Shown here: one piece after another, positions 16,902 through 24,459 of the stretch
Numbering within the stretch: position 1 is the stretch's first letter
How the letters are laid out: every line of letters begins with the position of its first letter
Assembly (NCBI RefSeq): GCF_013204855.1
Contig: NZ_JABMKZ010000002.1
Coordinates: 124,001 to 188,000, forward strand
DNA: 64,000 bases
Source: Paenibacillus alba
Lineage (GTDB): Bacteria; Bacillota; Bacilli; Paenibacillales; NBRC-103111
Direction of reading: 5' to 3'
The notes under the pieces: generated by a model
Told to the model about the DNA's origin: nothing
Database searches by the model: none
Seen by the model: only the letters and a program-made list of their open reading frames with translations
Translations under genes and position numbers: made by a program

Positions 16902-17465
16902 TTATTGAATCAAATTGGATTCTAAATAATCAATATGTTTTTTTACATCAATCCAATTTGAAGCACGATATACTATGTCATTTGAAATCGACAAATTGTA
17001 TGGCTGCTCAAATAAAATAATTGGTTTATTATTGAGGGCAAATTCTTTAGCATAGTGAGGGGCATCATCAATCAACACATCAACCTCACAGTTGATACAT
17101 TCTTGGAGCTTATTTTCAACGAGTGAAATATTGTGATAACGAATGTTATGCTGTTTAAGCCATTCTATTGTAACATCACGAAAAAGTAATGGGCGAGCAG
17201 TAATAATTGATATGTGATGCCGATTAAATAATTGCTGTAGGATTTCTACTGCCATTGGAAATGGTGATGAGTTCCAATGAATATCATATCCAAATTTATG
17301 ATATACGGATTTACGTTGCTCATTGTCCCACCCATATAAACGATATAAATAATAGTCATTAACATCGTTTGGTGTAAATGATAAACCAGATGCCATATTA
17401 TAATATTGTAAGTAAGTAGAAGTGGCATCAAGAACCGTATTGTCTAAATCTATTCCAATGTGCAT
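16902..17465 (-). CDS. HAD-superfamily 5'-nucleotidase-like protein (NT5C type)
   Basis: 187 residues. HAD motifs: motif I GIDLDNTVLD (Asp6, Asp8), motif II IITARP (about 94-99), a lysine-containing ENKLQ segment, and motif IV VLIDDAP (about 130-136). This matches the small 5'(3')-deoxyribonucleotidase-like group of phages and Firmicutes, which dephosphorylate nucleoside monophosphates. All catalytic residues appear present. Its place among immunity-like genes suggests it may detoxify a nucleotide product or nucleotidyl modification; this is inference. Confidence 0.8.
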   Translation of the reverse strand: MHIGIDLDNTVLDATSTYLQYYNMASGLSFTPNDVNDYYLYRLYGWDNEQRKSVYHKFGYDIHWNSSPFPMAVEILQQLFNRHHISIITARPLLFRDVTIEWLKQHNIRYHNISLVENKLQECINCEVDVLIDDAPHYAKEFALNNKPIILFEQPYNLSISNDIVYRASNWIDVKKHIDYLESNLIQ

Positions 17466-17496
17466 AATAAAAACCCCTTTACATGAAATCTATGTT

Positions 17497-17835
17497 TTAT
17501 GAAAATTTGATTTTGATTAGTATTCCTTTACCGCTTTTCATTGCAGATAATAAAACGTATTCTATTTGATGTTCGAAGTCTGTTCTAATGTAAAAAGTAA
17601 AGTAAGCATACTCAATGAATCGTACAAAGGAAGCAAATACTTCTTTTACCTCATATAGATTATATTTTTTAAGTTTAACCGCAATATCGTATAACTGTTT
17701 ATTTTTTTCATAATGAGTCTCATATACATCTATTTCTTCTCTATTTTTGAAAAAGCTGTTTGCTTCAGACCATATTCCTATTTCGTAATCGCAATTCAAC
17801 CCCTGTGCCATCGTTAAAATATCTTCTACTTTCAT
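17497..17835 (-). CDS. hypothetical protein, candidate immunity factor
   Basis: 112 residues, ribosome site GGAGGGAATAA directly before ATG. Not recognised. Mixed helices and strands with many aromatic residues (FVRFIEYAYFTFYIRTDF) and a basic end (SGKGILIKIKFS). The 30-base gap to the nucleotidase gene downstream suggests co-transcription. Confidence 0.6.
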   Translation of the reverse strand: MKVEDILTMAQGLNCDYEIGIWSEANSFFKNREEIDVYETHYEKNKQLYDIAVKLKKYNLYEVKEVFASFVRFIEYAYFTFYIRTDFEHQIEYVLLSAMKSGKGILIKIKFS

Positions 17836-17882
17836 TTATTCCCTCCATAATAAAATTGCTCTATTAATTATCCAAAAAAATA

Positions 17883-18680
17883 TTATAATGAAAGACCTTT
17901 TATCTTAAGTAGTCGATTAACACAGTCTTCAATTTGATCATTTTTGTCAACGTTAAAGTGATCGGCAACATGTTCCAATGCTTTTAGTACAAAATACATA
18001 CATGAGAAAAGTATTCTTGGATATGGCTCAATATAATGTCCATAATTGAAAGCAACCAGTTTCTTCTCCTCTAAAATTAGATATGCTTTTTCTAAAGTAT
18101 CTAACGAAGAATGTACATAACCACTCAAATATCTATAAGCTAACTGATAATCCATGTTCATATCTGCTCTTCTAGCCAATTCTTCTGCACTAAAAGTTCT
18201 AATCTTCCCATCCTTAAAAAAAGGTTCTAATTCGGCTTTAAGTTCATCTCTTGTTGCTGGATCAATTCCTGATGAGTCAAAAACATCTGCATTCTGCTTA
18301 TTAAGCATAACATTATATAAGGAATACTTGTTTGCCTTATCATTCCGAATAAATTCTTCAAAAAATCCATCATCAGTAACTATTAGCCTTAATGGAATCA
18401 CACTTTCCATAAGAGAACGTACTAAGATGTCAGATTCAACAGAAAGTCCTTTTTGAAGCAATAATATAATTGACTGAAAGTGATTTGATATTTTTGTTAA
18501 CAACATAAGAATAACTATTTCTTTTGCTTTATCATCAGTTATTTGAATGGTATGCCTAAATTCATTTACAAGTCTATTTACTTCATAAGCTAAATTAAAC
18601 CAAGGAGCTAGCTCTCTTATTGTATTTTCCATTAGTTCATCTGCTTCATTGCCTAAGAATCCATTTTGATCGAAGTCCAT
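17883..18680 (-). CDS. DUF5677 domain protein
   Basis: 265 residues, all-helical. The segment HFQSIILLLQKGLSVESDIL followed by VRSLMESVIPLRLI matches the helical repeat I recall for DUF5677, and the C-terminal SGYVHSSLDTLEKAY resembles the family's second conserved helix. The family is common in defence and accessory regions and has no established activity. Ribosome site GTGGGAGG upstream. No membrane segment. Confidence 0.68.
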   Translation of the reverse strand: MDFDQNGFLGNEADELMENTIRELAPWFNLAYEVNRLVNEFRHTIQITDDKAKEIVILMLLTKISNHFQSIILLLQKGLSVESDILVRSLMESVIPLRLIVTDDGFFEEFIRNDKANKYSLYNVMLNKQNADVFDSSGIDPATRDELKAELEPFFKDGKIRTFSAEELARRADMNMDYQLAYRYLSGYVHSSLDTLEKAYLILEEKKLVAFNYGHYIEPYPRILFSCMYFVLKALEHVADHFNVDKNDQIEDCVNRLLKIKGLSL

Positions 18681-18720
18681 TTTCCTCCCACTTCCCCTCT
18701 TTTAAGATAAAATCATGCTT

Positions 18721-19166
18721 TTAATTGCATAGTTCTATCCTATTTCTCAATTTTATGATTCCTTTTGTGAGTTCTTCGCGATTCTTTCCACTCTTAATCC
18801 AATTAGGAAGCCTGCTAGCCAAACTCTGATTCTTATTTGGAATTGTTTCGCGCAAAGAAGAATTAATATATCCATCCATAAAGTCTAAATGTTGATGATT
18901 ATAAGCCCACAGTAGCTCTCCACAACACTTCGTTCGTAACCAAAGATTCAAGCCCATAAAAGATCCGTTCCCCCATGTGCCAACTAATGGATCGGTCAAA
19001 ACTCCACAACGTTTGCATTGCATTGCATAACATAACCAAATTTCCCATTTACACGTCTTAATGCTTTAGCACATTTCATACAATGGGGACACTCAATGAG
19101 AATGTCGTATTTGAATAGAAAATCATATATTCTTTCACCTGTATCTCTAAATTTTGAATTAGTCAT
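18721..19166 (-). pseudogene. zinc-ribbon protein gene split by a (TGCAT)3 tract, possibly phase-variable
   Basis: Two overlapping frames make one protein. Frame A starts at ATG 19166 behind GAAGGAAG and reads MTNSKFRDTGERIYDF...ECPHCMKCAKALRRV, then runs to a stop at 18996. Frame B (from 19023) reads MQCKRCGVLTDPLVG...LWAYNHQHLDFMDGY...SLASRLPNWIKSGKNRE to 18721. Removing one of three TGCAT units (19014-19028) joins them in frame, giving about 147 residues with two CxxC pairs as one zinc ribbon (CPHC, CKRC). This layout matches a TFIIB-type zinc-ribbon family sometimes labelled PriA-like. In the present state it encodes a 56-residue truncated product, unless the second frame is translated separately. 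Confidence 0.75.
19014..19028. repeat. pentanucleotide tandem repeat (TGCAT)3
   Basis: Three perfect TGCAT units inside the zinc-ribbon gene. Because five is not a multiple of three, gain or loss of one unit changes the reading frame; two or five units would restore a full-length protein. Confidence 0.9.
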
Positions 19167-19363
19167 AGCTTAACTTCCTTCACATTTCTATATAAAATCA
19201 TTCTTTCAAAGCCAATAATCACGACTGCCCTCATCTTAGTATATAATTCAAGCTTTAAATTTTCCATTAAATTCCTACAAAAAAATGTTTACAAAACAAC
19301 TTGCCATCCCTTCCCATCAGAGTTAACATACATACACTTGAACAATGGGAAGGGGATATCACT

Positions 19364-19663
19364 ATGGAAGAATGGCCTGAATGGGTTTTAAAGGGATTAC
19401 ACGAGAGGTTTGATGATTTATCGCTCACTGTGGAACAACAGGAACATATTGCCCCATTAATCCAGAAATCATCGAAATTGCTGAAGGATTTGAAAAATCA
19501 AGTGGATAGTACTGCTCACGGTATTCTGTTGGAGTGGGAAGACGCTATTCAGTATCTACATTCGGCTGAAAAGGAATGGTTTTATCTGAAAGGGGTTAAG
19601 GATGGCATGGGGATGATCAGGGAAATGAACCTTTATTTGAAAAATAACCAATTGGAGTTCTGA
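19364..19663 (+). CDS. hypothetical protein
   Basis: 99 residues from the ATG at 19364 behind GGAAGGGGAT. Entirely helical and charged, with tryptophans near the start (MEEWPEWVLKG) and in the middle (LLEWEDAIQYL). No family recognised, no membrane segment. It is the only rightward gene inside the array region and convergent with the recombinase remnant, so it was probably brought by a different element. An upstream in-frame ATG (19301) lacks a ribosome site. Confidence 0.6.
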   Translation: MEEWPEWVLKGLHERFDDLSLTVEQQEHIAPLIQKSSKLLKDLKNQVDSTAHGILLEWEDAIQYLHSAEKEWFYLKGVKDGMGMIREMNLYLKNNQLEF

Positions 19664-19732
19664 CGACTAACAGCATGGAATCGACCCATGCCATCTGTCA
19701 AATCATTTCTATTCTACATACAGGGTTAGAGC

Positions 19733-21245
19733 TTACTCCTCGAACTCTTCAATTTCCAATCCACTTTTCAAGAAAAATAAATAACGTGTTGGTGAGAGAA
19801 TGGTTATCTTCTCTATCAGCGCGTTAAATAGTTCATCGTCAAATTGTTCAAGTAAATCCTGCCGTGCATTCATGACTTGTATAATTTCGTTTACTCGTTG
19901 TGTGACTTGGGATTTGTGGTCGTTATCCTTTTCAATTGTGGCTTTTTCCTGCCGGAGTTCATCCAGTTCCTTAGATATTCTGGCATTTTCCTCTGCATAT
20001 ACGGATTCTTCGATTTGATCACGTAATTTTAGGCTAACCAATCCCTTGAGGTCATCTTTCAATTGTTCCATTTGCTCATCAATCTTCAACAATGGCTCCT
20101 GAGCATCTCGCTTAGACAATATCGTTTCAATGTTTGCCTTCAGGGTTCGAATAAATCCATCCTTATTTTCATGCATCCGATTGAATACGCGTACAAAGGC
20201 ATCCTGCAGCAATGCTCATTAACCGCTTTGGCATCACAAGCTTCTTTACCTTCATTCACGTAGGTTCGGCATTGCCAAACGACTTTCTTCGATACATTGT
20301 TACTGTTCCATGTTCGCCTTTTGAAATTAGCTCCGCAGCATCCGCAGAATACTTTGCTACTGAGTGCATATTTGCTGGAATATTTCTTCCTATCCCCCAT
20401 AATATTTCCCTTCAAATGTGCGCGGCGTTCCTTCTCTTTCTGAACCGTCTCGAACATTTCTTTTGTGATAATCGGTTCATGGTTATCCTCAATCAAGTAT
20501 TTCTGTTCTTGCCCTTTATTTTTCACTCGTTTATGAGTTAGGAAATCCACAGTTACGGTTTGGATCTTATCCTTCATCAAGCCGTTCGCTATCGACTGAT
20601 AGCTTTTACCCTCTAAATACTCCTCATAAATCCGTCGCACAATTTCGGCTTCCGCTTCGTTAATGATGAGTTCACCTTATTTATCCTTATCGTAGCCAAG
20701 GAACCGTGTGGTATTACAATGTACTTTTCCGTTCTGAAAACCTTTCTGGATGCCCCATTTGGAGTTCTCAGAAATATTCCGACTTTCATCTTGAGCAATC
20801 GAGCTGAAGACGGTTAGAAATACTTCACCCGAGGATTCGAGCGTATTGATGTTCTCTTTTTCGAATAGTACGGCTATTCCTAGACTTCTTAGTTCCCTAA
20901 CATATTTCAACAAGTCTAACGTATTCCTTGAAATCTCGATATCGATTTGACCAGTATCAAGTCGATCTTGCCCTCACGCGCATCCTGTATCATCCGATTA
21001 AAATCAGAACGATGCTTGGTTCCAGTATCGAAGATTCCCTCGTCCGCGTAGATATCTACATAATCCCAATCTGGATTACTTTTGATGAATCGCGTGTAAT
21101 GGCGTAGCTGGTTCTCGTAACTCTCTTTTTGCTGCAAGTGCTCTGTGCTCACCCGACAGTAGGCAGCGACTCGTTTCTTATGAATTTGCTTAGTACCATC
21201 TAATATTTCAAGCGTCCTTACAGGTACAACTACTACCTTCTTCAA
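19733..21245 (-). pseudogene. decayed large serine recombinase
   Basis: Reads as one ~500-residue recombinase once three lesions are corrected. N-terminal catalytic domain 21245-20925 (AAYCRVSTEH, Ser33; DEGIFDTGT) breaks after KSISRF, where loss of one base (TTTCAAGG for expected TTTGCAAGG near 20924) shifts the frame. The second part (LLKYVRELRSLGIAVLFEKE) ends at an in-frame TAA after GYDKDK (about 20677). The third part has the Recombinase domain and CGCCGANFKRR zinc ribbon, and loses frame again near 20208 before the coiled-coil tail (RVFNRMHENKDGF). It is related to transposon-type large serine recombinases and must be inactive. Confidence 0.9.
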
Positions 21246-21254
21246 TATTTAAAA

Positions 21255-21533
21255 TTAAGAAAGTCTTCTTTTTTCGATAACCAAAAGTACGATGTAGATT
21301 ACTAAGACTCCAGCAAAGAGGTACTCATAATACAATTTAAATGTATCTAAGTCAAAATTATAATGTTTTGAGAGGAGAGTACCCGATGTATAACCCATAA
21401 ATAATAAAGTAAACGCATAGCTCAGAGGTCTGTATACTATTTGTTTCCATCGTTCATCTTTTCCTTCTCTAACCGATAAAATAAGATTCAAAAACATACC
21501 AAACAATATGATTACACTGAGCAAAATATCCAT
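21255..21533 (-). CDS. small membrane protein paired with an HTH regulator
   Basis: 92 residues with three hydrophobic helices (about 1-20, 35-52, 68-86) and a basic end (VIEKRRLS). It starts six bases after the HTH gene stop, so both form one operon. Two-gene units of a short XRE regulator plus a small multi-pass membrane protein are common in Firmicutes; their function is mostly unknown. Confidence 0.65.
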   Translation of the reverse strand: MDILLSVIILFGMFLNLILSVREGKDERWKQIVYRPLSYAFTLLFMGYTSGTLLSKHYNFDLDTFKLYYEYLFAGVLVIYIVLLVIEKRRLS

Positions 21534-21538
21534 CCAAG

Positions 21539-21772
21539 CTATTCCTCCTCATCTTCTTCATAGGGCTTAAAAATAAAAACTTCGTTAATCTTCTTATCAA
21601 ATACATGTGCTATAGCAAATGCAAGTTCAAGCGAAGGGATAAACTTGTTGTTCTCAATCGCTGCTATCGTCTGTCTAGTTACATCTAATTCTTTTGCGAG
21701 ATCAGTCTGTGACCATCTTCGCTCAGCACGAAGTAAATAAACTTGATTACTTATAATTCCAAATTGATACAT
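21539..21772 (-). CDS. XRE-family HTH regulator
   Basis: 77 residues from ATG 21772, with AGGGAGG ten bases upstream; a GTG further up would contain the ribosome site inside the gene. The HTH spans about 8-62 (WSQTDLAKELDVTRQTIAAI, ENNKFIPSLELAFAIAHVF) and matches the short YvaO/YgzD-like group. The tail is acidic (PYEEDEEE). First gene of a pair with the membrane protein. Confidence 0.88.
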   Translation of the reverse strand: MYQFGIISNQVYLLRAERRWSQTDLAKELDVTRQTIAAIENNKFIPSLELAFAIAHVFDKKINEVFIFKPYEEDEEE

Positions 21773-21933
21773 GATGGAATAACCTCCCTTCACAAAGAAT
21801 GTAACATATAAAGAACAATATGTAAAGTTTAATTAACATTATGTTTTATTTAACTAACAATACTTTGCATAGAAAAAGCACTGGCAATAAGCCAACGCCT
21901 AATTGGGGACAATTAATCCTGTCCCCATTCGTT

Positions 21934-22344
21934 AAAGTTTGCCACTCCCCACCCACAGACCTCCTCCCGCTCCAATCCCACGCCCCGCAAGGCCTCCAAG
22001 TCCCTCCCATCTTATTCCCTTCACTACTCTAAACCACTAAAGTCTGCCGCTGAGCCAGAGAAATAGCCGATTGAAAATCAGAGAAAAAACAGAAAAATGA
22101 GCAAATAAAGTTTGATGTGGAAAAGCAGGAGAAGAGCGGGGATTTGGGCTTAGATTGGAAGCACTATTGGATGAAAAATAGGGGAAAGCCTGACAAGGAT
22201 TCAAGGTTTGATGACGGGATCGAATTGGAGAAAGGAAAGAAAAAGAGCCGAGCGAAGATCAGGACAAATGCCTGAAGATCGGTCGGCTCAGTGGTGAACT
22301 TTATCTGTTCAGTGGCAGACTTTGTGGGACAGCGGCAGACTAAT
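21934..22344. mobile_element. non-coding transposon remnant with clustered inverted end motifs
   Basis: A motif close to AAAGTCTGCCRCTG occurs twice rightward on the left (21934-21946; 22038-22056 with TAAAGT...CTGAGCC) and three times inverted on the right (22285-22303, 22310-22324, 22330-22344). The 19-base forms at 22038 and 22285 are inverted copies with few differences. Multiple binding motifs at both ends resemble Tn7/Tn552/Mu-like elements more than simple IS ends. The interior has no gene, so it would be a MITE-like derivative. The rest of the 21773-22488 spacer holds the C-rich strip 21960-22020 and repeat copy 2. Confidence 0.5.
22231..22289 (-). terminator. terminator-like hairpin inside the transposon remnant
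   Basis: GAGCCGA 22245-22251 pairs with TCGGCTC 22283-22289 and on the minus strand is followed by TTTTTCTTTCC. It would stop leftward read-through from the array genes above it. Confidence 0.6.
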
Positions 22345-22361
22345 TTTGTTCTCTACAAATC

Positions 22362-22429
22362 CTCCCGATATATTACTACCACGCACTCCACATATGTTGA
22401 GACCGTGAAAGGAATATAATGGTTTCAAT
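22362..22429 (+). repeat. palindromic dispersed repeat, copy 2
   Basis: Matches copy 1 over nearly its full length (CCGATATAT, ACCACGCACTCCACAT, then GAGAC.G.GAAA and GTTTCAAT at the right). Inner stem CTCCACA 22386-22392 with TGTTGAG 22395-22401 has one mismatch. It begins 18 bases beyond the last transposon-end motif. Confidence 0.8.
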
Positions 22430-22461
22430 TTTATATAAAGATTAGTACAAATTCTAAACAA

Positions 22462-22482
22462 ACAAAAGACTCGTTTCATGCA
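22462..22482 (-). repeat. array junction motif, example 2
   Basis: Contains AAAAGACTCGTTTCAT, identical over 16 bases to the motif at 14178. Here it follows the stop of the 22489-23049 gene and precedes repeat copy 2 instead of another gene, as if the next cassette had been lost or displaced. Confidence 0.55.
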
Positions 22483-22488
22483 TATTTT

Positions 22489-23049
22489 TTAAAAAAGACC
22501 TTCAGTTTTATATAATTGCAACTTTTTCATATTTTTAAGGTGTCTTTTCTCAATTTTATTTAAGACTGGATCAATACTCTTAACCCCGACAAATAATTCA
22601 TGCAGAAAATCACCAATATCTCCTTTGACATAATTATCCGAGAGACTAAAACAATCATTCAATATAGATTCCATATCATTATCGTACTCTTTCATAATAA
22701 TTTTTCTTTGATTGTATATTTTTTGCAATTCCAAACCTGCATCTTCAACTATCTCAGCACTCTCGCTAACATGTTTTACAAAGTTATTTAATGTGAGTTC
22801 ATCCTTAATATTACTCCTGATGTCTTTTTGAGTAAAATAGTACCCGGACTTCCTTCTCAAAGACGAAATTGCTGCAATCATCTCGTCAGATGCTTTAAGA
22901 TTCAAATCTCGTCTAAATTTTTCCTCATCGTTAAGCTTGCTCTTTTGTTGTGACCGATTCACATTAACAATAACAAATATTAATGTAATGGCTGTGATTA
23001 TAGGTGAACCTATTTGAGCATATTGTTGTAATGTTTCAATTTTGACCAT
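22489..23049 (-). CDS. hypothetical single-pass membrane protein
   Basis: 186 residues. One N-terminal membrane helix (about 12-32, IGSPIITAITLIFVIVNV) is followed by a charged, coiled-coil-like cytoplasmic part (KLNDEEKFRRDLNLKASDEM and later LELQKIYNQRK). Not recognised. Membrane-anchored helical proteins occur among immunity proteins to pore-forming toxins, but also as unrelated accessory proteins. It is the last gene of the right-hand sub-array. Confidence 0.62.
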   Translation of the reverse strand: MVKIETLQQYAQIGSPIITAITLIFVIVNVNRSQQKSKLNDEEKFRRDLNLKASDEMIAAISSLRRKSGYYFTQKDIRSNIKDELTLNNFVKHVSESAEIVEDAGLELQKIYNQRKIIMKEYDNDMESILNDCFSLSDNYVKGDIGDFLHELFVGVKSIDPVLNKIEKRHLKNMKKLQLYKTEGLF

Positions 23050-23089
23050 TATTCTCCACCTCTTTTACCTTCACGTTGAAACCAACCTT

Positions 23090-23350
23090 TTATACGCTTT
23101 CGTTTAACTTCCTATGGATCTCTTCTAAGACCATAAACGACACATCATCTCTGTGAATTGGAAAAAATGAATCCTCTTCCTCTAAACTGACTTCATAATT
23201 ATTCCGTACATATAGCCCTAAAGTAAAATGCAACTTTATAATTTCTTTACTATCGAGATGAACTAAATAATCTCTTGTTTCTTGAACTAGATCATATGTA
23301 ATTATATGTTCTGCTGCCTCTTTCACTGAATTGAATCTCTTTCGAGCCAT
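23090..23350 (-). CDS. DUF6794-like protein, probable immunity protein
   Basis: 86 residues from ATG 23350 behind AGGAG seven bases upstream; an earlier ATG at 23395 overlaps the preceding stop (TAATG) but lacks a ribosome site. Pattern FNSVKEAAEHIITYDLV followed by SKEIIKLHFTLGLYVRNNY fits the small helical DUF6794 family, often found beside toxins. No membrane segment. Confidence 0.65.
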   Translation of the reverse strand: MARKRFNSVKEAAEHIITYDLVQETRDYLVHLDSKEIIKLHFTLGLYVRNNYEVSLEEEDSFFPIHRDDVSFMVLEEIHRKLNESV

Positions 23351-23394
23351 TAGGAAACTCCTATCCTTCTTATGAAATCTCCGTTTTATGTCCA

Positions 23395-23619
23395 TTAGTA
23401 AAACGCTTCTTTAAGTTCATCTATCTTCCTTTGTAATATATCGTAAACTGACCCATAAAATATTCCCTCTCCAAACACTTCACTCTTTTTACTATTACAA
23501 TACAACTTACTTGCCTGCAATTTCTCAAGCATTTCAATTGTATTACTAATGTACTGCTTACTCATTTCGTTAAATTCATGCAATTTCCAGTTCGGATCAA
23601 TCCAATAGCCTTCAGGCAT
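23395..23619 (-). CDS. hypothetical protein, possibly the frameshifted end of the upstream gene
   Basis: 74 residues (MPEGYWIDPNWKLHEFNEMS at the start). The ATG has no ribosome site: the preceding bases read GAATTTTAAAATATG and lie inside the upstream gene, 58 bases before that gene's stop. The upstream reading frame changes character just there. Most economical reading: a single ~280-residue protein broken by a frameshift in or near TTTTAAAA (23622-23629). Two overlapping genes remain possible. Confidence 0.45.
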   Translation of the reverse strand: MPEGYWIDPNWKLHEFNEMSKQYISNTIEMLEKLQASKLYCNSKKSEVFGEGIFYGSVYDILQRKIDELKEAFY

Positions 23620-24206
23620 ATTTTAAAATTCTCGTAATCCTGAAGAAATCTGTACATTTTCTTATCTTCTTCGAAGAATGTAACTTCGACTTTTCCACCA
23701 AAATCTATTACCTTCTGACTCTTAAGACTTGCCTTCAGTTTCATTTGGACATCTCCCATGAAATCAAAGCCCTTAAAATATATTATTCTTGCGCCATCAT
23801 CCTCTAAGTCCAAGTAAGTAATTATTGAATTTACTTCCATACTTAAATCAGTAAACCATTTGGAAATTGATATTGAATCTTCAAAAAGGCGACTCATATC
23901 TGAAGTAGCAGCAGTAAAAGACACCTCAATTTCATCATTCAGTCCATCCAATTTCTTAATTGAAATATAAATGCAAACAATACTTGCCTTACCATTAGGT
24001 TTAATGAATCGTTCTATTTCTGATTTGTCATAATGTGGCTTCCAGTCATAACCACCTTCAAGGTACTTAAAAATAAATGAATCCATTTCAAAATGGAGAC
24101 TAGCACATCCACTGTAATCCAAAGGTCCATTCTTTCTAACATACTCAAACAATTTGTCCCTATTACTCTCCTGCATTATTAAGATGAATTGATAGTCAAG
24201 TCCCAT
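23562..24206 (-). CDS. hypothetical protein, first gene of the array
   Basis: 214 residues. Starts MGLDYQFILIMQESNRDKLF with alternating strands and helices; contains FIFKYLEGGYDWKPHYDKSE and ARIIYFKGFDFMGDVQMKL. Not recognised. The last ~20 residues (CLKAIGLIRTGNCMNLTK) look like out-of-frame translation of the next coding sequence, pointing to a frameshift near 23625. The GGAG ribosome site lies about 12 bases from the ATG, slightly far. It sits next to the terminator and repeat copy 3 that separate the array from the germination operon. Confidence 0.6.
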   Translation of the reverse strand: MGLDYQFILIMQESNRDKLFEYVRKNGPLDYSGCASLHFEMDSFIFKYLEGGYDWKPHYDKSEIERFIKPNGKASIVCIYISIKKLDGLNDEIEVSFTAATSDMSRLFEDSISISKWFTDLSMEVNSIITYLDLEDDGARIIYFKGFDFMGDVQMKLKASLKSQKVIDFGGKVEVTFFEEDKKMYRFLQDYENFKICLKAIGLIRTGNCMNLTK

Positions 24207-24316
24207 GACTCATATATTCTCCGAGCTTACTGCTTTTTTATCCAACGAAATCTGAATTTCACTTCATTAAATCATACCAATTTTCACCAAAATAATACAT
24301 AAGTAATCGAAGTGTG

Positions 24317-24344
24317 CAAAAAAAAGAACCTCCTATTAAGGAAG
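24317..24344 (-). terminator. terminator of the germination operon
   Basis: Minus-strand stem CTTCCT (24344-24339) with AGGAGG (24334-24329) and a four-base loop, followed by TTCTTTTTTTT. It lies about 115 bases after the GerB-type stop, beyond repeat copy 3. Confidence 0.8.
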
Positions 24345-24370
24345 CCCCTCATTTTTTAAATTATTTTTTC

Positions 24371-24403
24371 CTTCCGATATATTACTACCACGCACTCCAC
24401 ATG
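24371..24403 (+). repeat. palindromic dispersed repeat, copy 3 (half)
   Basis: Contains CTTCCGATATATTACTACC and continues ACGCACTCCACATG, matching copies 1 and 2 in their left half; the right half has diverged or is missing, so it cannot form the full hairpin. It lies between the germination operon stop and its terminator, at the border of the accessory region. Confidence 0.7.
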
Positions 24404-24459
24404 CACCGTAAACGCGAACAGTTGTTACTATATTTAATTATCGCAGTAGCTATCCGGAT

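Noticed and set aside
21793..22040. C-rich strip and the frame starting at 21841 as a gene
   Set aside because: No ribosome site, unusual Pro/Leu composition, and it overlaps the inverted end motifs of the transposon remnant.
13161..24403. The three palindromic repeats as a CRISPR array
   Set aside because: Copies are kilobases apart, differ in length, and have no regular spacers or cas genes.
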